Assembly (NCBI RefSeq): GCF_019303475.1
Contig: NZ_JABLSI010000003.1
Coordinates: 1 to 64,000 of the forward strand
Direction: 5' to 3'
From: Streptomyces sp. JJ38
GTDB taxonomy: Bacteria; Actinomycetota; Actinomycetes; Streptomycetales; Streptomycetaceae
DNA: 64,000 bases
Positions 25,807 through 33,782 of this stretch are shown here, piece by piece. A program made the position numbers and the translations under genes. The notes under the pieces were generated by a model. It did not search any database and was not told where the DNA came from. It saw only the letters and a program-made list of their open reading frames with translations. The first letter of the stretch is position 1. Each line of letters begins with the position of its first letter.

Positions 25807-27079
25807 CGACAAGCCCGGGCCCGACGCCGGGCAGGAGGCCCTGCGCGGCCGTGGCACGGGCCCGCGCCACGCGGCACCGCGCAGGTCGCTGCTGACGCGG
25901 GTACAGCTCCCCGCGGGCAGGGCCATCGCGCTCGCGGCGATGCCGAGCGCCCTGCTGTTCGGCATGGGACTGACGCCCAAGCTGGCGCTCGCCGACGAGC
26001 CGGTGAACCCCTTCGCGCCGGGGCCGTGCGTCACACAGCCGGACGAGGGGAGCCAGCCCGAGCCGGAGCAGCCGGAGCAGCCGGAGCAGGAGACCGGCGA
26101 GGGCCGGGACGGGGACGGCCGGGACGGCGGTGCCGAGGAGCCCGAGGCTGGGGAGCAGCCGGCGGAGCCGGAGCCCACCCCGGAGCCCACCGAGCCGGCG
26201 CCCGAGCCCACCCCGGAGCCGGAACCGCAGCCGGAACCGGAGCCCGAGCCGGAGCCGGAGAACCCCTGGGACCCGCTGGGCCTGGGCGACGCGCTGGAGG
26301 ATCTCTTCACCGGCGGCGACAAGGGGTCCACCGCGCCGCAGGGCGGCTCGGAGGCCGTGGTCGAGCCGCGGCAGGAGACGGTGGCGCAGCCCGCGGCGGA
26401 GCCGGAGGGCACCGACGCGGTGGCCGGGATCGTCGACGACACCGTGGAGCGTGCCGACGAGGCCGTGGACGAGACGGAGCGGGCGATCCGCGACGCCGCC
26501 GAGCAGGCCGGTGCCGACGTCGAGGAGCTGCCCGAGGACGTCACGGACGGGGTGACGCGGGAGCCGCAGCCCCAGCCGGACGCCGACGGCAAGCAGCCCT
26601 TCCCCTGCCCCACCCACGACCCGGAGGCGCTGGCCAACGCCGAGCTGGAGCAGGGCATCCCGCTGCTGCCGGACGAGCCGTGGCGGCTGGAGTCCTCCAA
26701 GCTGGTGCTGCGCGGGCTCGACTACCACGGCATCGTCGAGGTCAGGACGGCCGGCGGCAAGGTCAAGAAGGCGCTGAAGTTCACGGCCGACACCGTGGAC
26801 ATCGGGGATCTGCACCAGCTGGTGGTGGGTCCCCAGGGCACGACGTCGCACGTGCGGGCGGAGTCGGGCTCGACGTCCACCTTCCGGGGCGGCACGGTGA
26901 CGATGTACACCGAGGAGCTGAAGGGCAACCTGTTCGGGCTCATCCCGGTGACGTTCAGCCCTGAGACGCCGCCGCCGCTGAACGTGCCCTACGCCGTCTT
27001 CACCGACGTGCACGTGACGCAGGCGGCCCAGTTCGGCGGCACCCTCACCATCCCGGGCATGCGCCTGTACTCGGACTGA
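25796..27079 (+). CDS. Secreted Pro/Glu-repeat protein with C-terminal beta domain
   Basis: A 427-residue protein of unknown function. After a basic head, residues about 40-65 are hydrophobic and end in LALADEP, resembling a signal sequence. A long Pro/Glu-rich region (repeats of PEPT, PEQ and PEPE, about residues 75-165) could span the cell wall. An acidic helical stretch and then a conserved-looking C-terminal domain (from about residue 265, SSKLVLRGLDYHGIVEVRT...) follow. GTG 25796 is chosen because GGGGGGAAG precedes it; an in-frame start at 25751 lacks this. It likely acts with DUF6230, whose C-terminal fold it may resemble. Confidence 0.75.
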   Translation: MQRDDKPGPDAGQEALRGRGTGPRHAAPRRSLLTRVQLPAGRAIALAAMPSALLFGMGLTPKLALADEPVNPFAPGPCVTQPDEGSQPEPEQPEQPEQETGEGRDGDGRDGGAEEPEAGEQPAEPEPTPEPTEPAPEPTPEPEPQPEPEPEPEPENPWDPLGLGDALEDLFTGGDKGSTAPQGGSEAVVEPRQETVAQPAAEPEGTDAVAGIVDDTVERADEAVDETERAIRDAAEQAGADVEELPEDVTDGVTREPQPQPDADGKQPFPCPTHDPEALANAELEQGIPLLPDEPWRLESSKLVLRGLDYHGIVEVRTAGGKVKKALKFTADTVDIGDLHQLVVGPQGTTSHVRAESGSTSTFRGGTVTMYTEELKGNLFGLIPVTFSPETPPPLNVPYAVFTDVHVTQAAQFGGTLTIPGMRLYSD

Positions 27080-27117
27080 GGTCCGCGGCCGGGGCACGCC
27101 CGCGGCCACGGCGTGAG

Positions 27118-27158
27118 AAAGGCCGGGCCCGCCGCATGGCGCGGCGGGCCCGGCCTTT
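27118..27158. terminator. Bidirectional terminator between the DUF6230 operon and pyk
   Basis: Bases 27118-27135 and 27141-27158 form an 18-bp perfect stem that begins with AAA and ends in TTTT on the plus strand. Both convergent transcripts therefore meet a classic intrinsic terminator with at least a short U-run. Confidence 0.9.
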
Positions 27159-27178
27159 TCTTCGTCCCGGGGTCCGGG

Positions 27179-28606
27179 TCAGCGGCTGCCCTGGCCCAGG
27201 TGCAGGACGCGGACCATGTTGGTCGTGCCGGGGACGCCCGGCGGGGTTCCGGCGGTCATGATCATCACGTCGCCCTCGCTGTACCGCTGGAGCTTCAGCA
27301 GCTCCCGGTCCACCAGGTCGACCATGGCGTCGGTGTTCTCCGCGTGCGGTACGACGAACGTCTCGACGCCCCAGCTCAGCGTGAGCTGGTTGCGGGTGCC
27401 GGGGTCCTCGCTGAAGGCGAGGATCGGCTGCTCGGCCCGGTAGCGCGAGAGCCGCCGTGCCGTGTCGCCCGACTTGGTGAAGGCGACGAGCGCCTTCGCG
27501 CCGAGGAAGTCGGCCATCTCGCAGGCGGCCCGGGCCACCGAGCCGCCCTGGGTGCGCGGCTTCTTCCCCGGCACCAGCGGCTGCAGGCCCTTGGAGAGCA
27601 GCTCCTGCTCCGCCGCGATGACGATCTTCGACATCGTCTTGACGGTCTCGATGGGGAACTGGCCGACCGAGGACTCGGCCGACAGCATCACCGCATCAGC
27701 CCCGTCCAGGATCGCGTTCGCGACGTCGGACGCCTCGGCGCGCGTCGGCCGCGAGTTGGTGATCATGGACTCCATCATCTGGGTCGCCACGATGACCGGC
27801 TTGGCGTTGCGGCGGCACAGCTCCACCAGGCGCTTCTGCACCATCGGCACCCGCTCCAGCGGATACTCGACCGCCAGGTCGCCACGGGCCACCATGACGC
27901 CGTCGAACGCGAGGACGACCTGCTCCATGTTCTCGACGGCCTGCGGCTTCTCGACCTTGGCGATGACGGGCACCCGGCGCCCGACCTCGTCCATCACCCG
28001 GTGCACGTCGCGCACGTCCGAGGCGTCCCGCACGAAGGAGAGGGCGACCATGTCGGCGCCCATCCGCAGGGCGAACTTCAGGTCGTCGACGTCCTTCTCG
28101 CTGAGTGCCGGGACGTTCACGGCCGCGCCGGGCAGGTTGATGCCCTTGTGGTCGGAGACGACGCCGCCCTCGATGACGATCGTGTGGACCCGCGGCCCGT
28201 CGACCTCGGTGACCTGGAGGGCCACGTTGCCGTCGTTGATCAGGATGGGGTCGCCCTTGGACACGTCGCCGTTGAGGCCCTTGTAGGTCGTCCCGCAGAT
28301 GGTCTTGTCGCCGGGGACGTCCTCGACGGTGATCGTGAACTCCTCACCGCGGACCAGCTCGACCGGGCCCTCGGCGAAGGTGCCCAGCCGGATCTTGGGC
28401 CCCTGGAGGTCGGCGAGCACGCCCACGGCGCGGCCCGTCTCCTCGCATGCCTTGCGGAGCCGGGCGTAGCGCTCCTCGTGCTCCCGCTGGGTGCCATGGC
28501 TCATGTTGAAGCGGGCCACGTTCATGCCTGCCTCGATCAGCGTCTTCAGCTGTTCGAAGGAGTCAACGGCTGGGCCCAGGGTGCAGACGATTTTGGAACG
28601 GCGCAT
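27179..28606 (-). CDS. pyk: Pyruvate kinase
   Basis: Catalyses phosphoenolpyruvate + ADP to pyruvate + ATP. The 475-residue protein starts MRRSKIVCTLGPA at ATG 28606, the usual streptomycete start. A TTG 33 bases upstream is in frame but adds a non-conserved extension. Active-site motifs are NMSHG, the substrate-lysine motif VIAKVEKPQA, MVARGDLAVE with the metal-binding acid, and ADAVMLSAESSVG. A C-terminal regulatory domain is present. It lies downstream of ackA on the same strand, 55 bases apart, in the glycolysis/overflow block with pfkA. Confidence 0.97.
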   Translation of the reverse strand: MRRSKIVCTLGPAVDSFEQLKTLIEAGMNVARFNMSHGTQREHEERYARLRKACEETGRAVGVLADLQGPKIRLGTFAEGPVELVRGEEFTITVEDVPGDKTICGTTYKGLNGDVSKGDPILINDGNVALQVTEVDGPRVHTIVIEGGVVSDHKGINLPGAAVNVPALSEKDVDDLKFALRMGADMVALSFVRDASDVRDVHRVMDEVGRRVPVIAKVEKPQAVENMEQVVLAFDGVMVARGDLAVEYPLERVPMVQKRLVELCRRNAKPVIVATQMMESMITNSRPTRAEASDVANAILDGADAVMLSAESSVGQFPIETVKTMSKIVIAAEQELLSKGLQPLVPGKKPRTQGGSVARAACEMADFLGAKALVAFTKSGDTARRLSRYRAEQPILAFSEDPGTRNQLTLSWGVETFVVPHAENTDAMVDLVDRELLKLQRYSEGDVMIMTAGTPPGVPGTTNMVRVLHLGQGSR

Positions 28607-28660
28607 GGTGTCGATCCTATCGTTTTGTTTAGACGCCAAACGTACTGGGGGTGATCTGCC

Positions 28661-29866
28661 TCACCCCGCATCCTTGACCAGGGCATATGTCTGCGTGGCG
28701 ATCTCCAGCTCCTCGTCGGTGGGCACCACGGCGACGGCGACCCGAGCGTACTGCGGCGAGATGACGCGCGCCGTGGACGACAGCTCGGAGTTCAGCCGCT
28801 CGTCCACGGCCAGCCCCAGCTCCGCCAGCCCGGCCACGGCGGCTCGTCGCACCCGCGGCATGTTCTCCCCCACGCCCGCCGTGAAGGCCACCGCGTCCAC
28901 GCGGCCGAGGACCGCGCAGTAGGCCCCGATGTACTTCCGCAGCCGGTGGACGTAGATCCCGAAGGCCAGCTCGGCGGCGGCGTCGCCCTCGTCCATCCGG
29001 CGGACGACCTCCCTCATGTCGTTGTCCCCGCACAGTCCGAGCAGCCCGCTGCGCCGGTTCAACAGCTCGTCCACCGCCTCCGCGTCCAGACCGGCCGTCC
29101 GGGTCAGATACGTGACCACCGCGGGGTCGAGGTCCCCCGAGCGGCTGCCCATCACCAGCCCCTCCAGCGGGGTGAAGCCCATCGAGGTGTCCACGCAGCG
29201 CCCGGCGGCGACGGCGGCGGCCGAGGCGCCGTTGCCCAGGTGCAGCACGATGACGTTGACGTCCGCGGGGTCCCTGCCCAGCAGCTCGGCGGTACGGCGC
29301 GAGACGTGGGCGTGCGAGGTGCCGTGGAAGCCGTAGCGCCGGATGCCGTGGGCGTCCGCCGTCTCCACGTCGACCGCGTACCGCGCGGCGTGCTCCGGAA
29401 GCGTCGTGTGGAAGGCCGTGTCGAAGACCGCGACCTGCGGCAGCCGGGGGTTCAGCGCGCGGGCGACGCGGATGCCACGGAGGTTGGCCGGGGTGTGCAG
29501 CGGCGCCATCGGGGTGAGCCGTTCGATCTCGGCGAGCACGGCGTCGTCCAGCACCGTGGGCCGGGTGAACCGCGCCCCGCCGTGGACGACCCGGTGCCCG
29601 ACGGCGGCCAGCCGGGGGGAGTCGAAGCCGAGGCCGTCCCGCTCCAGCTCCTTCGCCAGGGCGCGCAGCGCCGTCTCGTGGTCGGGGACGTGCGGCGACC
29701 TCTCCCGCACGGCCCCGTCGCGCGGGGTGTGCACCAGCCGGGAGGCGTCCTCACCGATCCGCTCCACCAGCCCCACGGCGAGCCGGGTGCGGTCGGACAT
29801 GTTCAAGAGTTGGTACTTCACGGACGAGGAGCCACTGTTGAGGACGAGGACGTGGCTGGCGGTCAT
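28661..29866 (-). CDS. ackA: Acetate kinase
   Basis: Interconverts acetate + ATP and acetyl phosphate + ADP. The 401 residues contain the ASKHA signatures: VLVLNSGSSSVKYQ at the N-terminus, GHRVVHGG, the acetate/ATP region HGTSHAHVSRR and HLGNGASAAAV, and GVGENMPRVR near the end. ATG 29866 is chosen because the protein then starts MTASHVLVLNSG as in homologues. The phosphotransacetylase gene expected between this gene and pfkA in S. coelicolor is missing here, so the acetyl phosphate partner must be encoded elsewhere or absent. Confidence 0.96.
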   Translation of the reverse strand: MTASHVLVLNSGSSSVKYQLLNMSDRTRLAVGLVERIGEDASRLVHTPRDGAVRERSPHVPDHETALRALAKELERDGLGFDSPRLAAVGHRVVHGGARFTRPTVLDDAVLAEIERLTPMAPLHTPANLRGIRVARALNPRLPQVAVFDTAFHTTLPEHAARYAVDVETADAHGIRRYGFHGTSHAHVSRRTAELLGRDPADVNVIVLHLGNGASAAAVAAGRCVDTSMGFTPLEGLVMGSRSGDLDPAVVTYLTRTAGLDAEAVDELLNRRSGLLGLCGDNDMREVVRRMDEGDAAAELAFGIYVHRLRKYIGAYCAVLGRVDAVAFTAGVGENMPRVRRAAVAGLAELGLAVDERLNSELSSTARVISPQYARVAVAVVPTDEELEIATQTYALVKDAG

Positions 29867-30095
29867 GCCGGGCCCTTCCCTTCGCCGACGGGGTCGACCG
29901 CGTGTTCCGGCGGCGACCGACCGCACGGATACCCGGTTCCGCCCGGGTGGAACCGGATACGCTGCAGACGATACGCGCGAAGGGCGACATATCGCGCGGT
30001 GAAGGCCAGCATGAGGACAGCCCCGTGGGCTGTGTTCAGGACGTGAAACAATCCCCCCTCCATCGGACCGTCACCCGATCAGGAGTAGCGATCAC

Positions 30096-31121
30096 ATGCG
30101 TATCGGAGTCCTCACCGCCGGCGGCGACTGCCCCGGCCTGAACGCCGTCATCCGGTCGGTCGTGCACCGGGCCGTGGCCGACCGCGGCGACACGGTCATC
30201 GGTTTCGAAGACGGTTACAAGGGGCTGCTGGACGGCCGTTACCGCGAGCTCGACCTCAACTCCGTCGCGGGCATCCTGGCCCGGGGCGGCACGATCCTCG
30301 GCTCCGCCCGGCTGGAGCGCGGCCGGCTGGCCGAGGCCTGCGCGAACGGCGAGGAACTCCTCGCGCGTCTGGGCGTCGACGCGCTGATCCCGATCGGCGG
30401 CGAGGGCACTCTGACGGCCGCCAGCATGCTCTCCGAGGCGGGTTTGCCCGTCGTCGGAGTGCCGAAGACCATCGACAACGACATCTCCGCCACCGACCGC
30501 ACCTTCGGCTTCGACACCGCGGTCGGGGTGGCCACCGAGGCGATGGACCGGCTCAAGACCACCGCCGAGTCCCACCAGCGGGTGATGGTCGTCGAGGTCA
30601 TGGGCCGGCACGCCGGGTGGATCGCGCTGGAGGCGGGCATGGCCGGCGGCGCCCACGGCATCTGCCTGCCCGAGCGGCCGTTCCAGATCGACGCGCTGTG
30701 CAAGATGGTCGAGGAGCGCTTCTCCCGGGGCAAGAAGTTCGCGGTCCTGTGCGTCGCGGAGGGTGCCCGCCCGGCCGAGGGCACGATGCCCTACGAGAAG
30801 GGCGTGATCGACCAGTACGGGCACGAGCGGTTCACCGGTATCGGCAACCGTCTCGCCCGCGAGCTGGAGGACCGCCTCGGCACGGAGGCCCGTCCCGTCA
30901 TCCTCGGCCACGTCCAGCGCGGCGGCACCCCGACGGCCTACGACCGCGTGCTCGCCACCCGCTTCGGCTGGCACGCCGTGGAGGCGGCGCACCGCGGCGA
31001 CTTCGGCATGATGACGGCCCTGCGCGGCACCGACATCGTCATGGCCCCGCTCGCCGACGCCACCCGGGTGCTGAAGACCGTGCCCCAGGCCCGGATGGAC
31101 GAGACCGAAGCCGTCTTCTGA
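30096..31121 (+). CDS. pfkA: 6-phosphofructokinase
   Basis: Phosphorylates fructose 6-phosphate, the committed glycolytic step. The 341 residues have GGDCPGLNAVIR at the N-terminus, the nucleotide motif GGEGT, catalytic PKTIDNDI and the substrate loop MGRHAGWIA. Gly rather than Asp in GGEGT marks use of ATP. Lys in PKTIDND places it in the actinobacterial ATP-PFK group rather than the E. coli type. It is divergent from ackA across 229 bases. Length fits the S. coelicolor enzymes of about 341 aa. Confidence 0.95.
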   Translation: MRIGVLTAGGDCPGLNAVIRSVVHRAVADRGDTVIGFEDGYKGLLDGRYRELDLNSVAGILARGGTILGSARLERGRLAEACANGEELLARLGVDALIPIGGEGTLTAASMLSEAGLPVVGVPKTIDNDISATDRTFGFDTAVGVATEAMDRLKTTAESHQRVMVVEVMGRHAGWIALEAGMAGGAHGICLPERPFQIDALCKMVEERFSRGKKFAVLCVAEGARPAEGTMPYEKGVIDQYGHERFTGIGNRLARELEDRLGTEARPVILGHVQRGGTPTAYDRVLATRFGWHAVEAAHRGDFGMMTALRGTDIVMAPLADATRVLKTVPQARMDETEAVF

Positions 31122-31278
31122 GCCCGTCAGGGCGCACCCATCGGCCCTCGCCGGGGACCGGGACGGCGCCGGGCGGGGCGGTGCCACGCGCTGACACCCG
31201 AGCGCCGGGCGGGGCGCGCACGGGTGCGGCCGCGCGTTCCCCGCCGGAAAGGTGGAGGAGTTGTGGGAATTCCGTGAC

Positions 31279-32268
31279 TCACCCTGCGCGCACGGTGAAA
31301 GCCGCCCTCAGAGCGGCCGCCTGGTCCGCGTGTGCCCGGCGACTGGCCGCGGCGTTCGGGGCGGCGAGTTCGAAGCCGTGAAATGCCCCCGCATAGCAGT
31401 GGAGTTCGACGTGGACGCCATCGCGCATCAGACGGCAGGCATAGTCGATTCCCTCGTCGCGCAGTGCGTCGACCTCGGCCACCAGCAGGTAGGCGGGAGC
31501 CACCCCGTGGAAGTCGTCGCACCGGGCCGGCACCGCGTGCGGGGGCGGCCCGCCCCCCGGCTCGCCCCCGAGGTAGTGGCGCCACATGTGCGGGCTGTCC
31601 TCGACGTCCCAGCCCGAGGCGCGGCGGAAGCGCCGGACGGAGCCGGTCTCCAGCCGGTCGTCCAGGGCCGGGTACAGGAGCAGCTGAAGCACCAGGGCGG
31701 GGCCACCGCGGTCCCGGGCCATGAGGGCGACCGCCGCCGCGAGGTTGCCCCCCGCGCTACTGCCCCCCACGGCGACGCGCGTGCCGTCCCAGCCGCGCGT
31801 GTCCGCCGTCCGCACGACCTCGGACACGACGGCGTAGCCGTCCTCGGCCGGTGCGGGGAACGGATGCTCCGGCGGGCGCCGGTATTCCACGGAAACCAAG
31901 GCGCAGTCGGCCTCCCGTACATACCGAACACAGCGGTCGTGTTCCGTTTCCAGATCACCCGCGACAAACGCGCCGCCGTGGAGGTAAACCAGTACCGGAA
32001 GGGGCGCGGAGTTCTTTCTGTTTTTCGGTTCGTAAATGCGGACCGGGATTTCTCTGTCACTGTCGTCCGCGGGTGCGACAACGGTATTCCGGATCGCCAC
32101 GTCGTCCTGCTCCGGGGCCGGCCCGCGCAGGGCCCGGGAGAGGGCGACCGCCCTCCGGAAGTTGCGGCGGGCCTTCAGTGGGTCATCGAAGGACACGAAG
32201 GGCTGCCGCCGCTCGGCATCCCGTAGGTCGTTGTCAAGTAGCGCTGAAATGTCTTCCGTTGACGTCAT
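31279..32268 (-). CDS. Alpha/beta-hydrolase, HSL-type esterase 1
   Basis: A 329-residue hormone-sensitive-lipase family hydrolase. The oxyanion motif is HGGA (YLHGGAFVAG) instead of the usual HGGG. The nucleophile elbow is GSSAG. The catalytic acid is likely in EVDALRDEG and the His in AFHGFE. ATG 32268 gives MTSTEDISALLDND; longer in-frame starts run into the promoter region. It is divergent from the NnrU-like gene and marks the left edge of the accessory cluster. A second HSL esterase of identical length lies at 37633-38622. It may cleave or form an ester or amide of the cluster product. Confidence 0.88.
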   Translation of the reverse strand: MTSTEDISALLDNDLRDAERRQPFVSFDDPLKARRNFRRAVALSRALRGPAPEQDDVAIRNTVVAPADDSDREIPVRIYEPKNRKNSAPLPVLVYLHGGAFVAGDLETEHDRCVRYVREADCALVSVEYRRPPEHPFPAPAEDGYAVVSEVVRTADTRGWDGTRVAVGGSSAGGNLAAAVALMARDRGGPALVLQLLLYPALDDRLETGSVRRFRRASGWDVEDSPHMWRHYLGGEPGGGPPPHAVPARCDDFHGVAPAYLLVAEVDALRDEGIDYACRLMRDGVHVELHCYAGAFHGFELAAPNAAASRRAHADQAAALRAAFTVRAG

Positions 32269-32636
32269 GGGCCGGACTGTAGCGCGGGCGCTGTGACGAA
32301 CAGTAGTCAGGTCGTTCTGGTGGTTCCACATACTTTGCGGCCTGTGCGGCATATGTCGCACTGATGAACTCCGGTCATATTTCCGCTGGCCGCCGCCCGA
32401 AAGCCGAGCGACTCGTTCCGGTGGGCCAGCGGATTCCAGCCAAATCCATTGACCATTGATCACGTGCTGGGTAGCTTCCAGGGGTGCGACGTCGGGCCAA
32501 CCTTTTTGACGATCCTTGAAGGCTACTCTCCGTCGCGCACTCCGCAGCTGTTCGGTGGAGTCCCGTAATTCGCGCAACGTCCAAATGGAACGCAGACACA
32601 ATCTGTCACTCGTTTGCCCGGAGGGGTGAGTGTTCC
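32269..32636. promoter_or_regulatory. 368-base divergent control region of the cluster
   Basis: No gene is seen here. The region is clearly more AT-rich than the coding DNA. It contains a 16-base near-palindrome TGCGGCATATGTCGCA at 32345-32360 and CACGTG near 32462. It lies between the divergent esterase and the NnrU-like gene and ends with CCGGAGGGG, the ribosome-binding sequence of the latter. It must hold the promoters for both directions; no cluster-situated regulator gene is present to bind it. Confidence 0.55.
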
Positions 32637-33782
32637 GTGGAATCGTCCGTGAAACTCCTCGTGGACGCGCTGCTGGTCGTGGGGTTCGGAGTGCAGCACT
32701 CCGTCCTCGCCACGCTGCGCGTCAAGCGCGTTGTCAAGGCCAAGACCGGGATGGAGGCGCTGGCCTGGCGCTCCGTCGAGTCCCTGGCCAACGTCGTGTA
32801 CATCCTCGTCGCGGCCTCGCTGTGGCAGCACACCGGTGATGTGGTGTGGGAGCTGTCGGGCGCCGCGATGGTCACCATGTACGTCCTCGTCGTGGCCTCG
32901 TGGCTGTGGTACTGGCAGCTCCACCTGTTCGAGTACGACTGCGGCCTGGCTTTCGGCTCCACCACCCTCGTGGCGCAGACCGCCGGCGCCCAGGGGCCCA
33001 AGCTGATCAACTGGAAGGTCGGGACGCGCCGCTGGATCCGCTTCCCGGTGCACACCGCGTTCTTCGGCATGTTCTTCTGCCTGCCGACCATGACCACCGA
33101 TCTGCTCGTGCTGGCCGTGGTGATCAACGTCTACAACGTCATCGGCAGCATCCTGTACGACAAGCGCCTCCTCACCCTGGCCGGTGACGCCTACCGCCCG
33201 TATCTGAACCGCACCGGTCTGATCCTCCCGCCGGTCTACCGCAACCCCAAGGGCGCGGCCGACCTGGAGATGGCGGCACCGCGGCACTGGCGCAAGCCGT
33301 CCATGCACCTGCCCGGCCTCGTCGTCGGCATCGGCCTCGGCGTCATGTACCACTTCCTCATCGGCGCGCACGCCGTCACCGGTACGGACATGCTCAAGGC
33401 CGGCGGCGCGGGTCTCCTCGGCGCCGTCGTCACCGGGTTGATCCTGGGTGCGTGGCTGAAGCCTCGAGCCTCGGACTGGGGCCAGCAGCAGACCGACCTG
33501 TCGACCACCGTCGCCCTCAACGCCGCGACCGGCGTGGTCACCTGGGCCGTCATCGGCTGGATCCAGACGGGCCAGGCCCCGCCCTTCGCCGCCTTCCTGC
33601 CGCTGTGGTTCACCGTCCAGTACCTCGGCCACGTCTTCGCCTTCCTGGCCGACCGCAAGAAGTGGTCCGTCTCGCTCGTCCCCGTCGACGAGGCCCCCGC
33701 TGCGCAGCCCGCCGCGCAGCCCAACCCCCGGACCCCCGTCGGGAGCGCTCTCACGGTGGAACAGGCCGGAGGCCGCGGGTGA
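32637..33782 (+). CDS. NnrU/isoprenylcysteine-methyltransferase-like membrane protein
   Basis: A 381-residue integral membrane protein. The first half (about residues 1-205) resembles the NnrU / methanethiol S-methyltransferase / ICMT-like superfamily: FGVQHSVLA near residue 20, RFPVHTAFFG and a YDKRLLTLAGDAYRPYLNRT region that corresponds to the cofactor end of these enzymes. The second half adds four more hydrophobic segments not needed by that family, then a short Pro/Ala-rich tail. Start is GTG 32637 after GGAGGGG. Its stop overlaps the next start by GTGA. A methyl-transfer or membrane-tailoring role in the cluster is inference. Confidence 0.7.
   Translation: MESSVKLLVDALLVVGFGVQHSVLATLRVKRVVKAKTGMEALAWRSVESLANVVYILVAASLWQHTGDVVWELSGAAMVTMYVLVVASWLWYWQLHLFEYDCGLAFGSTTLVAQTAGAQGPKLINWKVGTRRWIRFPVHTAFFGMFFCLPTMTTDLLVLAVVINVYNVIGSILYDKRLLTLAGDAYRPYLNRTGLILPPVYRNPKGAADLEMAAPRHWRKPSMHLPGLVVGIGLGVMYHFLIGAHAVTGTDMLKAGGAGLLGAVVTGLILGAWLKPRASDWGQQQTDLSTTVALNAATGVVTWAVIGWIQTGQAPPFAAFLPLWFTVQYLGHVFAFLADRKKWSVSLVPVDEAPAAQPAAQPNPRTPVGSALTVEQAGGRG

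Noticed and set aside
26140..26270. Short tandem units (PEPT, PEQ, PEPE) considered as a satellite or CRISPR-like array
   Set aside because: They are in-frame codon repeats of a Pro/Glu-rich protein region with no spacers.
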